Source of the DNA: PoT sp049331405
Lineage (GTDB): Bacteria > Planctomycetota > Planctomycetia > Isosphaerales > Isosphaeraceae
Reading direction: 5' to 3'
DNA: 64,000 nt
Assembly (NCBI RefSeq): GCF_049331405.1
Contig: NZ_CP186274.1
Location: 4,712,001-4,776,000 of the forward strand
Shown here one piece after another: positions 54,762 to 62,512 of the stretch (position 1 is its first letter; each line of letters starts with the position of its first letter). The notes beneath the pieces were generated by a model that saw nothing but the letters and a program-made list of their open reading frames with translations, ran no database searches and was not told the origin of the DNA. The translations under genes were made by a program, and so were the position numbers.

Positions 54762-55498
54762 GACCAGAGGTCCGCCCCGTCTTCGAGTTGGTTGGGCGTC
54801 ATCGCCTGATACTGCCAGTGGGAGCTCTGCTTCACCTTCTCCACGAACTCGGGCCGGACGACCTTCGCCCGGCCGGTGACCACGCCCGACGCCTCGGTCC
54901 TCAAGTAAAGCCCTTCCATCCGCTCGTCGACCTGCCCGGTCGTGGGATCTTCGAAGCGGCTCCCGAAGCGCGAGACGCCGATCAGGCCGCCAAGAGATTC
55001 GCGAGCGGCCGAGCCTCGATGGATGACTGGCACCGTATGAATCCCGGAGCCTTCGAGGATCGACAGCCGGCGTTCCAGGTCGAGGAAGACGCCGCCTTGT
55101 TTGTCATAGATATCGAACTCGAAGAAATAATGCGGAAGCCGGCGATACTGGATCGAGTGCCGGGCGTAGGCCCATTCGCCGAAGAGGATGTAGCGGTCCC
55201 GGAGCCGATCCTCGAGCACCGGTCGCTTGACGACGGCCCATTGCTTGAAAAGGTCGTACTGCGGGTGCATCCCTTCGGTGATGAGGTGTCCCCGGCACTG
55301 AAGCGACAGCCTCCCGTCGGCCGTGAAATGAATTCCGACGTTCGTGCCGTCGATCTTCTCCTCGACGATGAGCGAGACGTCGGAGATGAATCGCTGGGAT
55401 TCGGCCTCTCCCATATGCTTATCGTCGTCGGTCCCTCTGGAGCCGAAGAGGTGCGGAGTCCTCGGATACTTGACGAACTCGTCGTGTGAACGACCCAT
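54758..55498 (-). CDS. ATP-dependent RNA ligase
   Basis: 246 residues. The nucleotidyltransferase motif I is VEEKIDGTNVGIHF with the adenylated Lys (near 48). Later motifs are YILFGEWAYARHSIQY, HYFFEFDIYDK, RMEGLYLRTE and TGRAKVVRPEF (motif V). The length is short, as in minimal Rnl-type ligases. It is the first gene of a two-gene unit with HD-Pnk. Together they form a complete healing-and-sealing RNA repair pathway. The natural RNA substrate is unknown. Confidence 0.9.
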   Translation of the reverse strand: MGRSHDEFVKYPRTPHLFGSRGTDDDKHMGEAESQRFISDVSLIVEEKIDGTNVGIHFTADGRLSLQCRGHLITEGMHPQYDLFKQWAVVKRPVLEDRLRDRYILFGEWAYARHSIQYRRLPHYFFEFDIYDKQGGVFLDLERRLSILEGSGIHTVPVIHRGSAARESLGGLIGVSRFGSRFEDPTTGQVDERMEGLYLRTEASGVVTGRAKVVRPEFVEKVKQSSHWQYQAMTPNQLEDGADLWS

Positions 55499-55669
55499 GA
55501 CCCACCCTACCCGCAGCTCGCGACCTGGCCTCGCATGTCATGAACGAACACATGACGTCCATTCTCGTGGACGACACGCGACGCGAATGCCAGGTTCACC
55601 GGATCGCCGCAAAGGTGAACAATCCGGAGATGCATGAGCGACCAACGGCACCTCGATCGGGGTGTTTCG

Positions 55670-56806
55670 TCAGCGGCCCAAGCGATCGTCAGTCTTCCGC
55701 ACGATGGCCTTCGACTCTTCCAGGTCCTCGAGGGGGAGGTCGCTCGTCAGGGCTCGAAATGGGGGCAAAGGAACGACGCCTCGGCCCGCCCCTGAAGGCA
55801 CGAGCCCGCGATCCATGATCGACGCGAGGGTCGTGGTCAATTCGGCCGCCCCTTGCTTGTCGAGGTGGTTGGCATCGACGAAGACGTCGGTCGGGTAGCC
55901 GGCGTGACGGCCGTCGACGACCACGACGTTATCGTATTTCCGCTGTATGGAAAGGACGAACTGCATCAGCCGTTCGTCGACGCCTCGACGTTCCAGTCGC
56001 CCCTGGCAGGCCGGGCTGAGCGGCGGCAGGAGCCAGTAGACTGGGATCTTCCGCGAGGACGCGAGTTCGAGGAACTTGCGGACATAGAGCACGTTGACCC
56101 CGTGAGGCTGCCATCCCTTATTCGGCTCGGAGCGGGTGATGTCGTCGGTATTCGGGGTCCGCTTGGCATGAGGGGAAGCGCCGAGGTTGATGAGGGCGTT
56201 CCGCCGGTTCGCGGCCATCAGCTCGCGTGAAGGCGGCGGCTCATCCCGGAGCGATGCGAGCAGTCCCTCGCGGAGCCCGTTGCGACGCCGAACGGATGGG
56301 AGGGCGATCGCCAGGGTCGTCGCCAGGAACAGGCGAGGGTCGCGGGCGTGCCAGCCCAGTTCGAGGGTCTCGCGGAAGGAGAGGAGTTCGGGCCAGAAGT
56401 GGAGCGTCGTGCGCGGGGGCTTGCTGAGGACGTTGGAGTGGAAGTCGACGACAAGGGCCTCGGGCCGGGCCCCGGCTTCGAGCGCCTTACGCAGGAGGAA
56501 ATAGCTGGCGGAGGCGGGAGAGCCGGGCGAGGCCAGGTTGTAGGCCGATTTCCCCACCCTCGATTGGAGGAGGCGAGGCAGCACGCCGAGATGCACCAGG
56601 CTATCGCCCATGCAGAGGATCTTCGCCTGCTTCGCCTCGCGGACGGACGAGTCGGCACCCAGCCGCCAGGAGAGGATCAGCGGGTCGTCGAAGAGTTTGG
56701 GCTCGTGGCGCGCGACGGTCAACTCGGCGGCCAGGATCAGGGGCAGCATCCCGATCAGGCCCCACGGTGGTTTCCAACGTCGCGGAGCCTGCGTCGCCTC
56801 GCTCAT
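55670..56806 (-). CDS. Membrane-anchored SGNH-hydrolase-like protein
   Basis: 378 residues from the ATG at 56806, with GGGAAGGGGGG upstream. One N-terminal membrane segment (WGLIGMLPLILAAELTVARH). The SGNH block I is KILCMGDSLVHLGVLP, and the C-terminal catalytic pair lies in FVDANHLDKQGAAEL. This order is typical of GDSL/AlgX-like O-acyltransferases or esterases acting on exported polymers. Substrate unknown. Confidence 0.75.
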   Translation of the reverse strand: MSEATQAPRRWKPPWGLIGMLPLILAAELTVARHEPKLFDDPLILSWRLGADSSVREAKQAKILCMGDSLVHLGVLPRLLQSRVGKSAYNLASPGSPASASYFLLRKALEAGARPEALVVDFHSNVLSKPPRTTLHFWPELLSFRETLELGWHARDPRLFLATTLAIALPSVRRRNGLREGLLASLRDEPPPSRELMAANRRNALINLGASPHAKRTPNTDDITRSEPNKGWQPHGVNVLYVRKFLELASSRKIPVYWLLPPLSPACQGRLERRGVDERLMQFVLSIQRKYDNVVVVDGRHAGYPTDVFVDANHLDKQGAAELTTTLASIMDRGLVPSGAGRGVVPLPPFRALTSDLPLEDLEESKAIVRKTDDRLGR

Positions 56807-57023
56807 CGCCCCCCCTTCCCTGGTGGGACTCCTCCGACCCGTCGAAGGCCGATTCCCATCGAGGAAAATGGCCGTGGCGACGTTGGTCGCCCTCGAGGAC
56901 GGCATCGAACTCGAGGGGGGGCGGCGACCGCAGACAAAGTCACGGCGGATTATCGTGATTCAGCCTTTGCTCACAAGCCAAATCGCGACAGAGCTTTTAT
57001 CGGCCGGACGCGGGCGCCTGACT

Positions 57024-57836
57024 TCAGCTTTCGGGCTGGAGCCAACGCTTTAACGTAACCGTCCAGGATGCTCCCATGTAATAGATCGGATAAAAAAGGG
57101 AGATCCAGGCCACGATGGCCATCGAATTCTGCGGCGAGGGGACGTGGCCAACCGGCATGCCCAGGAGGATCACCACCAGGAACACCGTCCAGATCGCGCC
57201 GAGGATGTTGCTGACCCGGTTCAGCAGGCCGGGTTGCGACGGATAGAGGTATCGGCTCGGCACGAACGTCATCAGGCTCAAGACGATCACGATCCCGAGC
57301 GCCACCCAGGGGTTCAGGTCGAGCACATAAAGATAGAACGCCACGATATTCCAGAGCGACGGGAAGCCGAGGAAGTAGCCGTCGTCGGTCTTCGCCTCGA
57401 CCTGACAGAACCCATAGGCGCTCGCCAGCAACGGGAAGAGCAGCCAGGGCTCGCAGCCGGCGGGCAAGAGCTGGGCGCGCCAGATCAGGAGGAGTGGCAG
57501 GAACGTGTAGGTGAGGAAATCCGTCAGGTCGTCGAGCTTCCTGCCGTCAAAATTGGGCAGGACCTTCTTGACCCGGACCTTGCGCGCGAGCGTGCCGTCT
57601 GTCGCATCCACCAGCGTGGCGATCAGCATCAGGATGAACGACCAGCGGAAGGCATCGGGGCCGCCTCGGACCAGCAAGACGGCGATCGACGCGGCGAGCA
57701 CGAGCCCCAGGGCCGTGTAGAGGTGGACGCCCCAGGCCAGGAACCTCAGCACCGGGAGCGGCAGCGATCGGGTCTGGACCTGCGAGGCGTCGAGGTCCAG
57801 TGACGGATTCACGTTCAAATCGAAACCAGGTGCCAT
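57024..57836 (-). CDS. pcs: Phosphatidylcholine synthase (CDP-alcohol phosphotransferase)
   Basis: 270 residues. The CDP-OH-P catalytic motif is in VDATDGTLARKVRVKKVLPN followed by FDGRKLDDLTDF, with the required Asp residues and AR/G spacing. About eight membrane segments (GVHLYTALGLVLAASIAVLL and others). The long KVLPNFDG linker within the motif matches bacterial Pcs, which condenses CDP-diacylglycerol with choline. Next to it lies an APC permease, possibly for choline. The alternative is another CDP-alcohol transferase. Confidence 0.8.
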   Translation of the reverse strand: MAPGFDLNVNPSLDLDASQVQTRSLPLPVLRFLAWGVHLYTALGLVLAASIAVLLVRGGPDAFRWSFILMLIATLVDATDGTLARKVRVKKVLPNFDGRKLDDLTDFLTYTFLPLLLIWRAQLLPAGCEPWLLFPLLASAYGFCQVEAKTDDGYFLGFPSLWNIVAFYLYVLDLNPWVALGIVIVLSLMTFVPSRYLYPSQPGLLNRVSNILGAIWTVFLVVILLGMPVGHVPSPQNSMAIVAWISLFYPIYYMGASWTVTLKRWLQPES

Positions 57837-57865
57837 GAGGCCGGCCCTCGCGTAAATCGATGCAA

Positions 57866-59398
57866 TTAATGGAGATGAGGAGTGGCCAGGCCCGCGCGGT
57901 GGGATTCGAGTACCCCCGCTTTATGGCGCTGGATGAGTCCGTAGTAGGTGGCCCCGACCAGAAGCAGGATCAAGGTGGCCAGCGGGGCCCCGAAGAGGCG
58001 ATACCAGGCCGTGCCGTAGACCTCGGGGCGAGGCCAGGCGACGTTCGTGATGATCAAGACGCCCCAGACCACGGCGAGGAAGTTCACGAGCAAACCCCAA
58101 CGCCCGAGCGAGAAGAACCCTTGCGGGTGCAAACCGCCCCCGACCGGACGCCCGCGGAGCCGTCGAACCAGCAGAGGGGCCGTGACCAGGAGATACGCCA
58201 GGTTCGCCCAGACGATCGCGACCGAGGCCATGACCTCGATAATCTGGGGGAAGTCGACGTTGACGAGCAGGAGAAGCATCGCGCCCAACCCTAGCAGCAC
58301 GACCGGCAGGAGCGGGGTCTGCGAGGACTTCGGGATCCGGGCCAGCCGCTCGGAGAACGGCAGGCTGTTGTCTCGGGCCATGGCGAAGATGAGACGAACC
58401 GCCCCGGCGTGGACCGTCAGGGTGCAGACGACGATCGCGAGCGCGATGTCGATCAGGAAAACCATGCCGACCTTCTCCCCCAACACGTCCCTGACGATCA
58501 TCGGGAAGCCCCCGCTGATCCGCCCGAGCGCCGGGTCGTTCAGGTCCTTCACCGACTTCAAGGCGCCGATGATCAGCAAGGCCCCGGCCAAGCCGACGGC
58601 CCCGAGCGCCCTCAGGATCGCCCGAGGGGCCCTCCGCCTCGGATCCGAGATCTCCTCCGCGAGCGATCCGGCGGAGTCGAACCCGTACATCACGAACGAA
58701 GGCACCAGCGCCGCCGCCAGGAACGGCCCGAGGTATCCGAAGCTGAGGCCCTCGCCGTGTCCCAGGCGGTCGAGGACGACCGACGCGCCTCGTCTGGACC
58801 CGAAGAAGAGCAGCGAGATCAGGAGGACGGTCCCCGTCAGCTCGGCGATCACCCCGATGTTGTTGATCTTCGAGAGCAATCGGACCCCGATCGCGTTGAC
58901 CAGCATGCTGAAGACCAGCAGCACGCAGCCGAGTAGCACCGCGTTCCTCGCCGCATCCTCGGGGTGATCATGCCGCCCGATGACCTGGAACACCGGGGAG
59001 ATCTGCGGGAGCGTCGCCTGCAGCGCCAGCGCGACCGACGCCAGTGTAATAACCGCACAACCGAGATAGACCCAACCCGCCATCCAGCCGACCCAGGTCG
59101 GGCCGATCTGCCTCGACCACTGGTAGACGCCGCCCGCAAGCGGGTAGTACGCGCTCAGCTCGGCGAAGCAGAGGGCGACGAGGAACTGCCCGACGAAGAC
59201 GATCGGCCACGACCAGAAGAAGGAAGGCCCCCCCGCCCCGTATCCAAGGTAGAAGAGTTGCGGCAGGCCGGTGAGGATCGAAAGATACGAGAACCCCGCC
59301 GCGAACGAGGAGAAGCTGCCGAGGGTCCGATCCAGGCGCTGGCGGTAGCCGAAGGCCGCGAGATCCGAGGTGTCTCGTTGAGAAGCCGACTTGGTCAC
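57866..59398 (-). CDS. APC-family permease (amino acid/choline type)
   Basis: About 510 residues if read from the GTG at 59398, which has GGAGAGAG nearby; ATGs at 59491 and 59545 extend it. About twelve membrane segments. Family blocks: RTLGSFSSFAAGFSYLSILT, CFAELSAYYPLAGGVYQWSR, WMAGWVYLGCAVITLASVAL and MYGFDSAGSLAEEISDPRRR. This is the amino acid/choline subgroup of APC transporters. The 29-bp gap to pcs on the same strand suggests it feeds choline to Pcs; GABA or amino acids are alternatives. Confidence 0.8.
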   Translation of the reverse strand: MTKSASQRDTSDLAAFGYRQRLDRTLGSFSSFAAGFSYLSILTGLPQLFYLGYGAGGPSFFWSWPIVFVGQFLVALCFAELSAYYPLAGGVYQWSRQIGPTWVGWMAGWVYLGCAVITLASVALALQATLPQISPVFQVIGRHDHPEDAARNAVLLGCVLLVFSMLVNAIGVRLLSKINNIGVIAELTGTVLLISLLFFGSRRGASVVLDRLGHGEGLSFGYLGPFLAAALVPSFVMYGFDSAGSLAEEISDPRRRAPRAILRALGAVGLAGALLIIGALKSVKDLNDPALGRISGGFPMIVRDVLGEKVGMVFLIDIALAIVVCTLTVHAGAVRLIFAMARDNSLPFSERLARIPKSSQTPLLPVVLLGLGAMLLLLVNVDFPQIIEVMASVAIVWANLAYLLVTAPLLVRRLRGRPVGGGLHPQGFFSLGRWGLLVNFLAVVWGVLIITNVAWPRPEVYGTAWYRLFGAPLATLILLLVGATYYGLIQRHKAGVLESHRAGLATPHLH

Positions 59399-60238
59399 GA
59401 GTGGAACTCTCTCCGTCGCAGACGACACCGGTTGACGTCCCTCGCCCGAGAACGGACGGAAATCCTTCCTGCCCTGAGGTTTCGGCCACATCTCAGCCGC
59501 ATAACCGGGGGGAGAGGCTCCGTGAATCGTCCTCATGCCGATCAATCGGCGAGCGGGAAATCGGGGAGGATGGGCAACGGCTTCCGAACCTGAAATGGGT
59601 CTCGAGGCAGCCCGACGGAGCGGTGAGACGCCGTCGCCGAGGAGGGCCGTGAACTCGCTTCAAGACTCAGCGACACGAAGCCATCGCATCCGCTCGACGG
59701 GCGAGCGTGAAGGCCCAGAGTATATCACAAGAAGAACCTTCATCGAAAAGGCCCTTTTGTGAATTTTGGGTGCGTGTTGCGGAACAAAACGCCGTCACGC
59801 AACGTCTATTTGAGGGGATGTCCACACCAAACCCGGCGTTACACGATCTCTCGGGACCGCCGCGTTGAAGGCTCATTCGACTCGATTGGCGTAACCATCC
59901 TCCTCCCGACAACCCTCATTGCGTGAATTCCCCAGGTCCACCAAATTTCGCTGCTTGCCCGTCATCATTTGATGGGGTAGATTTTGTGGTAATCGGGCCT
60001 AGAGGTTGCGTCGAGACGATCCGGCAAGGATTTCCTTGTCGGCCAGATTGACGCGGAGATAAACTCGAAGGGTTACGTCGATCGCACGCCCCTCGGACCA
60101 GGTGCGACGACCCAACATCTCGCTGGATATTACAACACGGTCCATGCCCCCTTATCTCCGCTCTCATCTCCGTGGCGGCGGCAATCCAGGGGTTCTTGGC
60201 CGACTGTCTTCTCTTCTTCCGATGGGTAGGATGGGACT
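59399..60238. other. Intergenic region, no gene seen
   Basis: About 840 bp between the permease start and the coiled-coil gene. Short frames here (for example minus-strand 59667-59912) lack family character. It includes the divergent promoters; a GTTGCG/CGCAAC foldback is present near 59777-59804. Confidence 0.4.
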
Positions 60239-61102
60239 ATGACGCTCGTTGGCAAGATCCTCGTACTCGTGATCACAGCCTTCGCGTTCCTGTTCCTCGG
60301 CATTTCCACCGTGGTCTTCACGACGGCCACGAACTGGAAAGACGCGAAAAACGCCGAGAAGAAAAAGTTTGATGACCTGTCTGCCAAGAACAGGGACGCC
60401 ACGGCGAAACTGGCCGAGCTCGAGACGTCGCTGAAGACCGCGCAGAATGAAAATGCCGCGGCCAAGGCCGCCCTCGACCAGAAGATCGCCCAGACGAAAA
60501 CTGAAACCGACCAGATGCAGCAGCAGATCACCGCGGCCCGCGGCGAGGTCGTGACGGCCCAGCAGACGGCCCACACGTCCTTGGAAGAGGCCGAGGCCTA
60601 CCGCAAGCAGCTCGAGCAGCTTCGCGAGCAGAAGCTGGCCGTCGAGAAGCAGGCCAATGACTTCAAGATCCAGCAGACAGAGCTCAATGACCAGATCCGG
60701 ATCCTGAGCCGAGAGCGCGACGTCGCCAAGAAGAATAACGACGACCTCCGCGACCGCGTGGCTCGCTACTCGAGCATGGTGCGTCAGCTCGGCTTCTCGG
60801 ACGACATCAGCCGCATCAAGGGCCTCGAGAGCCCCCCCGCCGTGCATGGCATGATCCTCAGGGTCGACGCCCAGAACAAGAAGGTTGAGATCTCGATCGG
60901 ATCCGATGACGGCCTCGTGGTCGGCCATGAGCTGATGGTGTACAGGACCCAGCCGCGTGCCGAGTATCTCGGCAAGATCAAGATCATCAGCGTGGACCCC
61001 GACCAATCTGTCGGCGTCGTGATTGGCAATACCATCCAAGGCAAGAAATTGAAGGAGGGGGACGTTGTCGCGACCTCGTTCAGCAGCGGCCCGCGGAGCT
61101 AA
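60239..61102 (+). CDS. Membrane-anchored coiled-coil protein (planctomycete conserved type)
   Basis: 287 residues. An N-terminal membrane segment (LVLVITAFAFLFLGISTVVF, residues 8-27) leads into a long coiled coil (about 35-180: KLAELETSLKTAQNENAAAK, QKLAVEKQANDFKIQQTELN). A C-terminal beta domain follows (GMILRVDAQNKKVEISIGSD, then DGLVVGHELMVYR and YLGKIKIISVDPDQSVGVVI). The shape recalls MreC or flagellar-scaffold-type envelope proteins. It overlaps the next gene by 38 bp. Function unknown; an envelope structural role is inferred. Confidence 0.75.
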   Translation: MTLVGKILVLVITAFAFLFLGISTVVFTTATNWKDAKNAEKKKFDDLSAKNRDATAKLAELETSLKTAQNENAAAKAALDQKIAQTKTETDQMQQQITAARGEVVTAQQTAHTSLEEAEAYRKQLEQLREQKLAVEKQANDFKIQQTELNDQIRILSRERDVAKKNNDDLRDRVARYSSMVRQLGFSDDISRIKGLESPPAVHGMILRVDAQNKKVEISIGSDDGLVVGHELMVYRTQPRAEYLGKIKIISVDPDQSVGVVIGNTIQGKKLKEGDVVATSFSSGPRS

Positions 61103-61340
61103 CACCGGCCGGGCAGCGGGCGGCCGACCTGGCGTTTTCGTCCAGACCCCCCGCAGCGACATCTATGTTGGCCTGCTGGGCATCGCACTCGGGGCCATCG
61201 TCTTGGCCTGCATCCTCCTTGCGATGATCATGCAACGCTACGAATGGTCGATCAAGGCCGTCGGGGTCTTTAACCAGCCCCAATCCGCCCTGGCCGCAAA
61301 TCTCGAAAAAGCGACTTTTTCGGATAGTGTACGCTTGTAA
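61065..61340 (+). CDS. Small single-pass membrane protein paired with the coiled-coil protein
   Basis: 91 residues (SRPRSAAARGANTGRAAGGR start). A basic Gly/Arg-rich head is followed by PRSDIYVGLLGIALGAIVLA, a membrane segment, and a short tail (QRYEWSIKAVGVFNQPQSAL). The 38-bp overlap with the coiled-coil gene indicates coupled expression and probably a complex. I recall the PRSDIYVGLLG segment as conserved in planctomycetes, but have no named function. Confidence 0.7.
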   Translation: MSRPRSAAARGANTGRAAGGRPGVFVQTPRSDIYVGLLGIALGAIVLACILLAMIMQRYEWSIKAVGVFNQPQSALAANLEKATFSDSVRL

Positions 61341-61411
61341 ACCGGACTCCTTCCGGTTACAATCACTAACGTCCGCTCGAGCACGTGCTAATACACGAGT
61401 TCGAGCGGACG
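61340..61411. terminator. Two stem-loops after the membrane protein
   Basis: A 7-bp hairpin AACCGGA/TCCGGTT (61340-61358) overlaps the stop codon. A larger 11-bp one follows, CGTCCGCTCGA/TCGAGCGGACG (61370-61380 with 61401-61411). Placed between the coiled-coil operon and the Rad52 gene, they probably end transcription. Confidence 0.55.
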
Positions 61412-61609
61412 GCGGCGTTCCATAAGCCGGGCCATCACAAAAAATCCCTGTGCGTCAACAGGGGGTTGGCAAGGCTTGAGACTTCCCGGTCGCTTCGGCG
61501 GAGGGAGGGGCTCGACGGGCGCCGTCTCGCACCCGGTGTTTGATAACTGCCGAGGGCGGAGGGCCGTGTTCACTCACGGTTCGCCAGATCCTCCGGGGGG
61601 CGTACGCTC

Positions 61610-62380
61610 ATGACTCAGCATCCCGACCTCTTCGCGGCCCTCGCCGCTCCCTTCGATCCCAGCGAAGTCAAAGTCCGAGCCCAGTCGAACCGGCAACTCC
61701 ACTACATCACCGCCAGGACGGCGATGAACCGGCTCGACGAGGTCCTCGGCCCCGAGAACTGGTGGGACACCTACCGGCCCGGTGAGAACTCGGTCCTCTG
61801 CGAACTGACCATCCGCCTCCCGGACGGCGCCACGATCACCAAGTCGGACGCCGGCGGCTATGCCGGCATGGCCGACTCGGGCGATGACGACAAGTCCGGC
61901 TTCAGCGACGCCTTCAAGCGAGCCGCCGTGAAGTTCGGGGTCGCGCGTTACCTCTATCGCGACGGCGTCCCCTCATTCGTTCGGGATCGCGTCCCCGGCG
62001 TCGACGTTTCCGTGTCCGGCGGAGGTGCTGCGAACCACACGCCAAGCCACAATCCCCCGCCGGCTCCCGGCTCCTCCGGCGAACGCGGGTCGGCGAGTGC
62101 CACCGCCGTCGCCGCGCCCCCGGCCACGGAGCGTGCCGCGACTGGCAAGCAGCCCCGCACGGGCAAGGCCCTCTTCGCCTGGACCCGCGAGCAGGAGCAG
62201 CGCCACTCGGTCGGCCTTCTCAAGTACCTCAACGGCTGGGCCAAGCTCCAGGAGTATCCCGGCCGTATGGTCGACTGGGATGCCGAGCAGGTGAACAACG
62301 GCTACGTCGAGGCCTGCCGCAAGCTCAACGCGGTTGTCGCGGGGAGCACCGAAGCCTACGAGGAAGCCCTCTCCAACTGA
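61610..62380 (+). CDS. Rad52/Rad22-family single-strand annealing protein
   Basis: 256 residues. The N-terminal annealing domain is clear: LHYITARTAMNRLDEVLGPE, NWWDTYRPG, ITKSDAGGYAGMADSGDDDK and SGFSDAFKRAAVKFGVARYL. A Pro/Ser/Ala-rich linker (about 135-185) leads to a helical C-terminal module. The Rad52/22 fold forms rings that anneal single strands. Such genes are often phage-derived, but here it stands in host-like surroundings with its own terminator. It is cytoplasmic; role in recombination or repair is inferred. Confidence 0.85.
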   Translation: MTQHPDLFAALAAPFDPSEVKVRAQSNRQLHYITARTAMNRLDEVLGPENWWDTYRPGENSVLCELTIRLPDGATITKSDAGGYAGMADSGDDDKSGFSDAFKRAAVKFGVARYLYRDGVPSFVRDRVPGVDVSVSGGGAANHTPSHNPPPAPGSSGERGSASATAVAAPPATERAATGKQPRTGKALFAWTREQEQRHSVGLLKYLNGWAKLQEYPGRMVDWDAEQVNNGYVEACRKLNAVVAGSTEAYEEALSN

Positions 62381-62437
62381 TATTGGCACTCGTTGCATCG
62401 GGCTGTTCACCGAGTCGACTCGACTTCGATCTCAAGC

Positions 62438-62480
62438 AAGAACCCCGAGGGCCATTCTGATGGCCTCGGGGTTCTTTGTT
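62438..62480 (+). terminator. Terminator after the Rad52-family gene
   Basis: AAGAACCCCGAGG...CCAT pairs with ATGGCCTCGGGGTTCTT (left arm 62438-62455, right arm 62460-62476, one bulged G) and is followed by TTGTT. It is a strong intrinsic terminator and may serve the converging sulfatase gene as well. Confidence 0.85.
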
Positions 62481-62512
62481 GCGCCGGGTGGTGGATAGGA
62501 CTTCGCACTCGC

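Noticed and set aside
54758..55498. DNA ligase
   Set aside because: Short size, KIDGTNVG motif context and partnership with HD-Pnk fit RNA ligases; no OB or DNA-binding domains are present.
59667..59912. 81-codon minus-strand frame upstream of the permease
   Set aside because: Composition and lack of a ribosome site indicate noncoding sequence.
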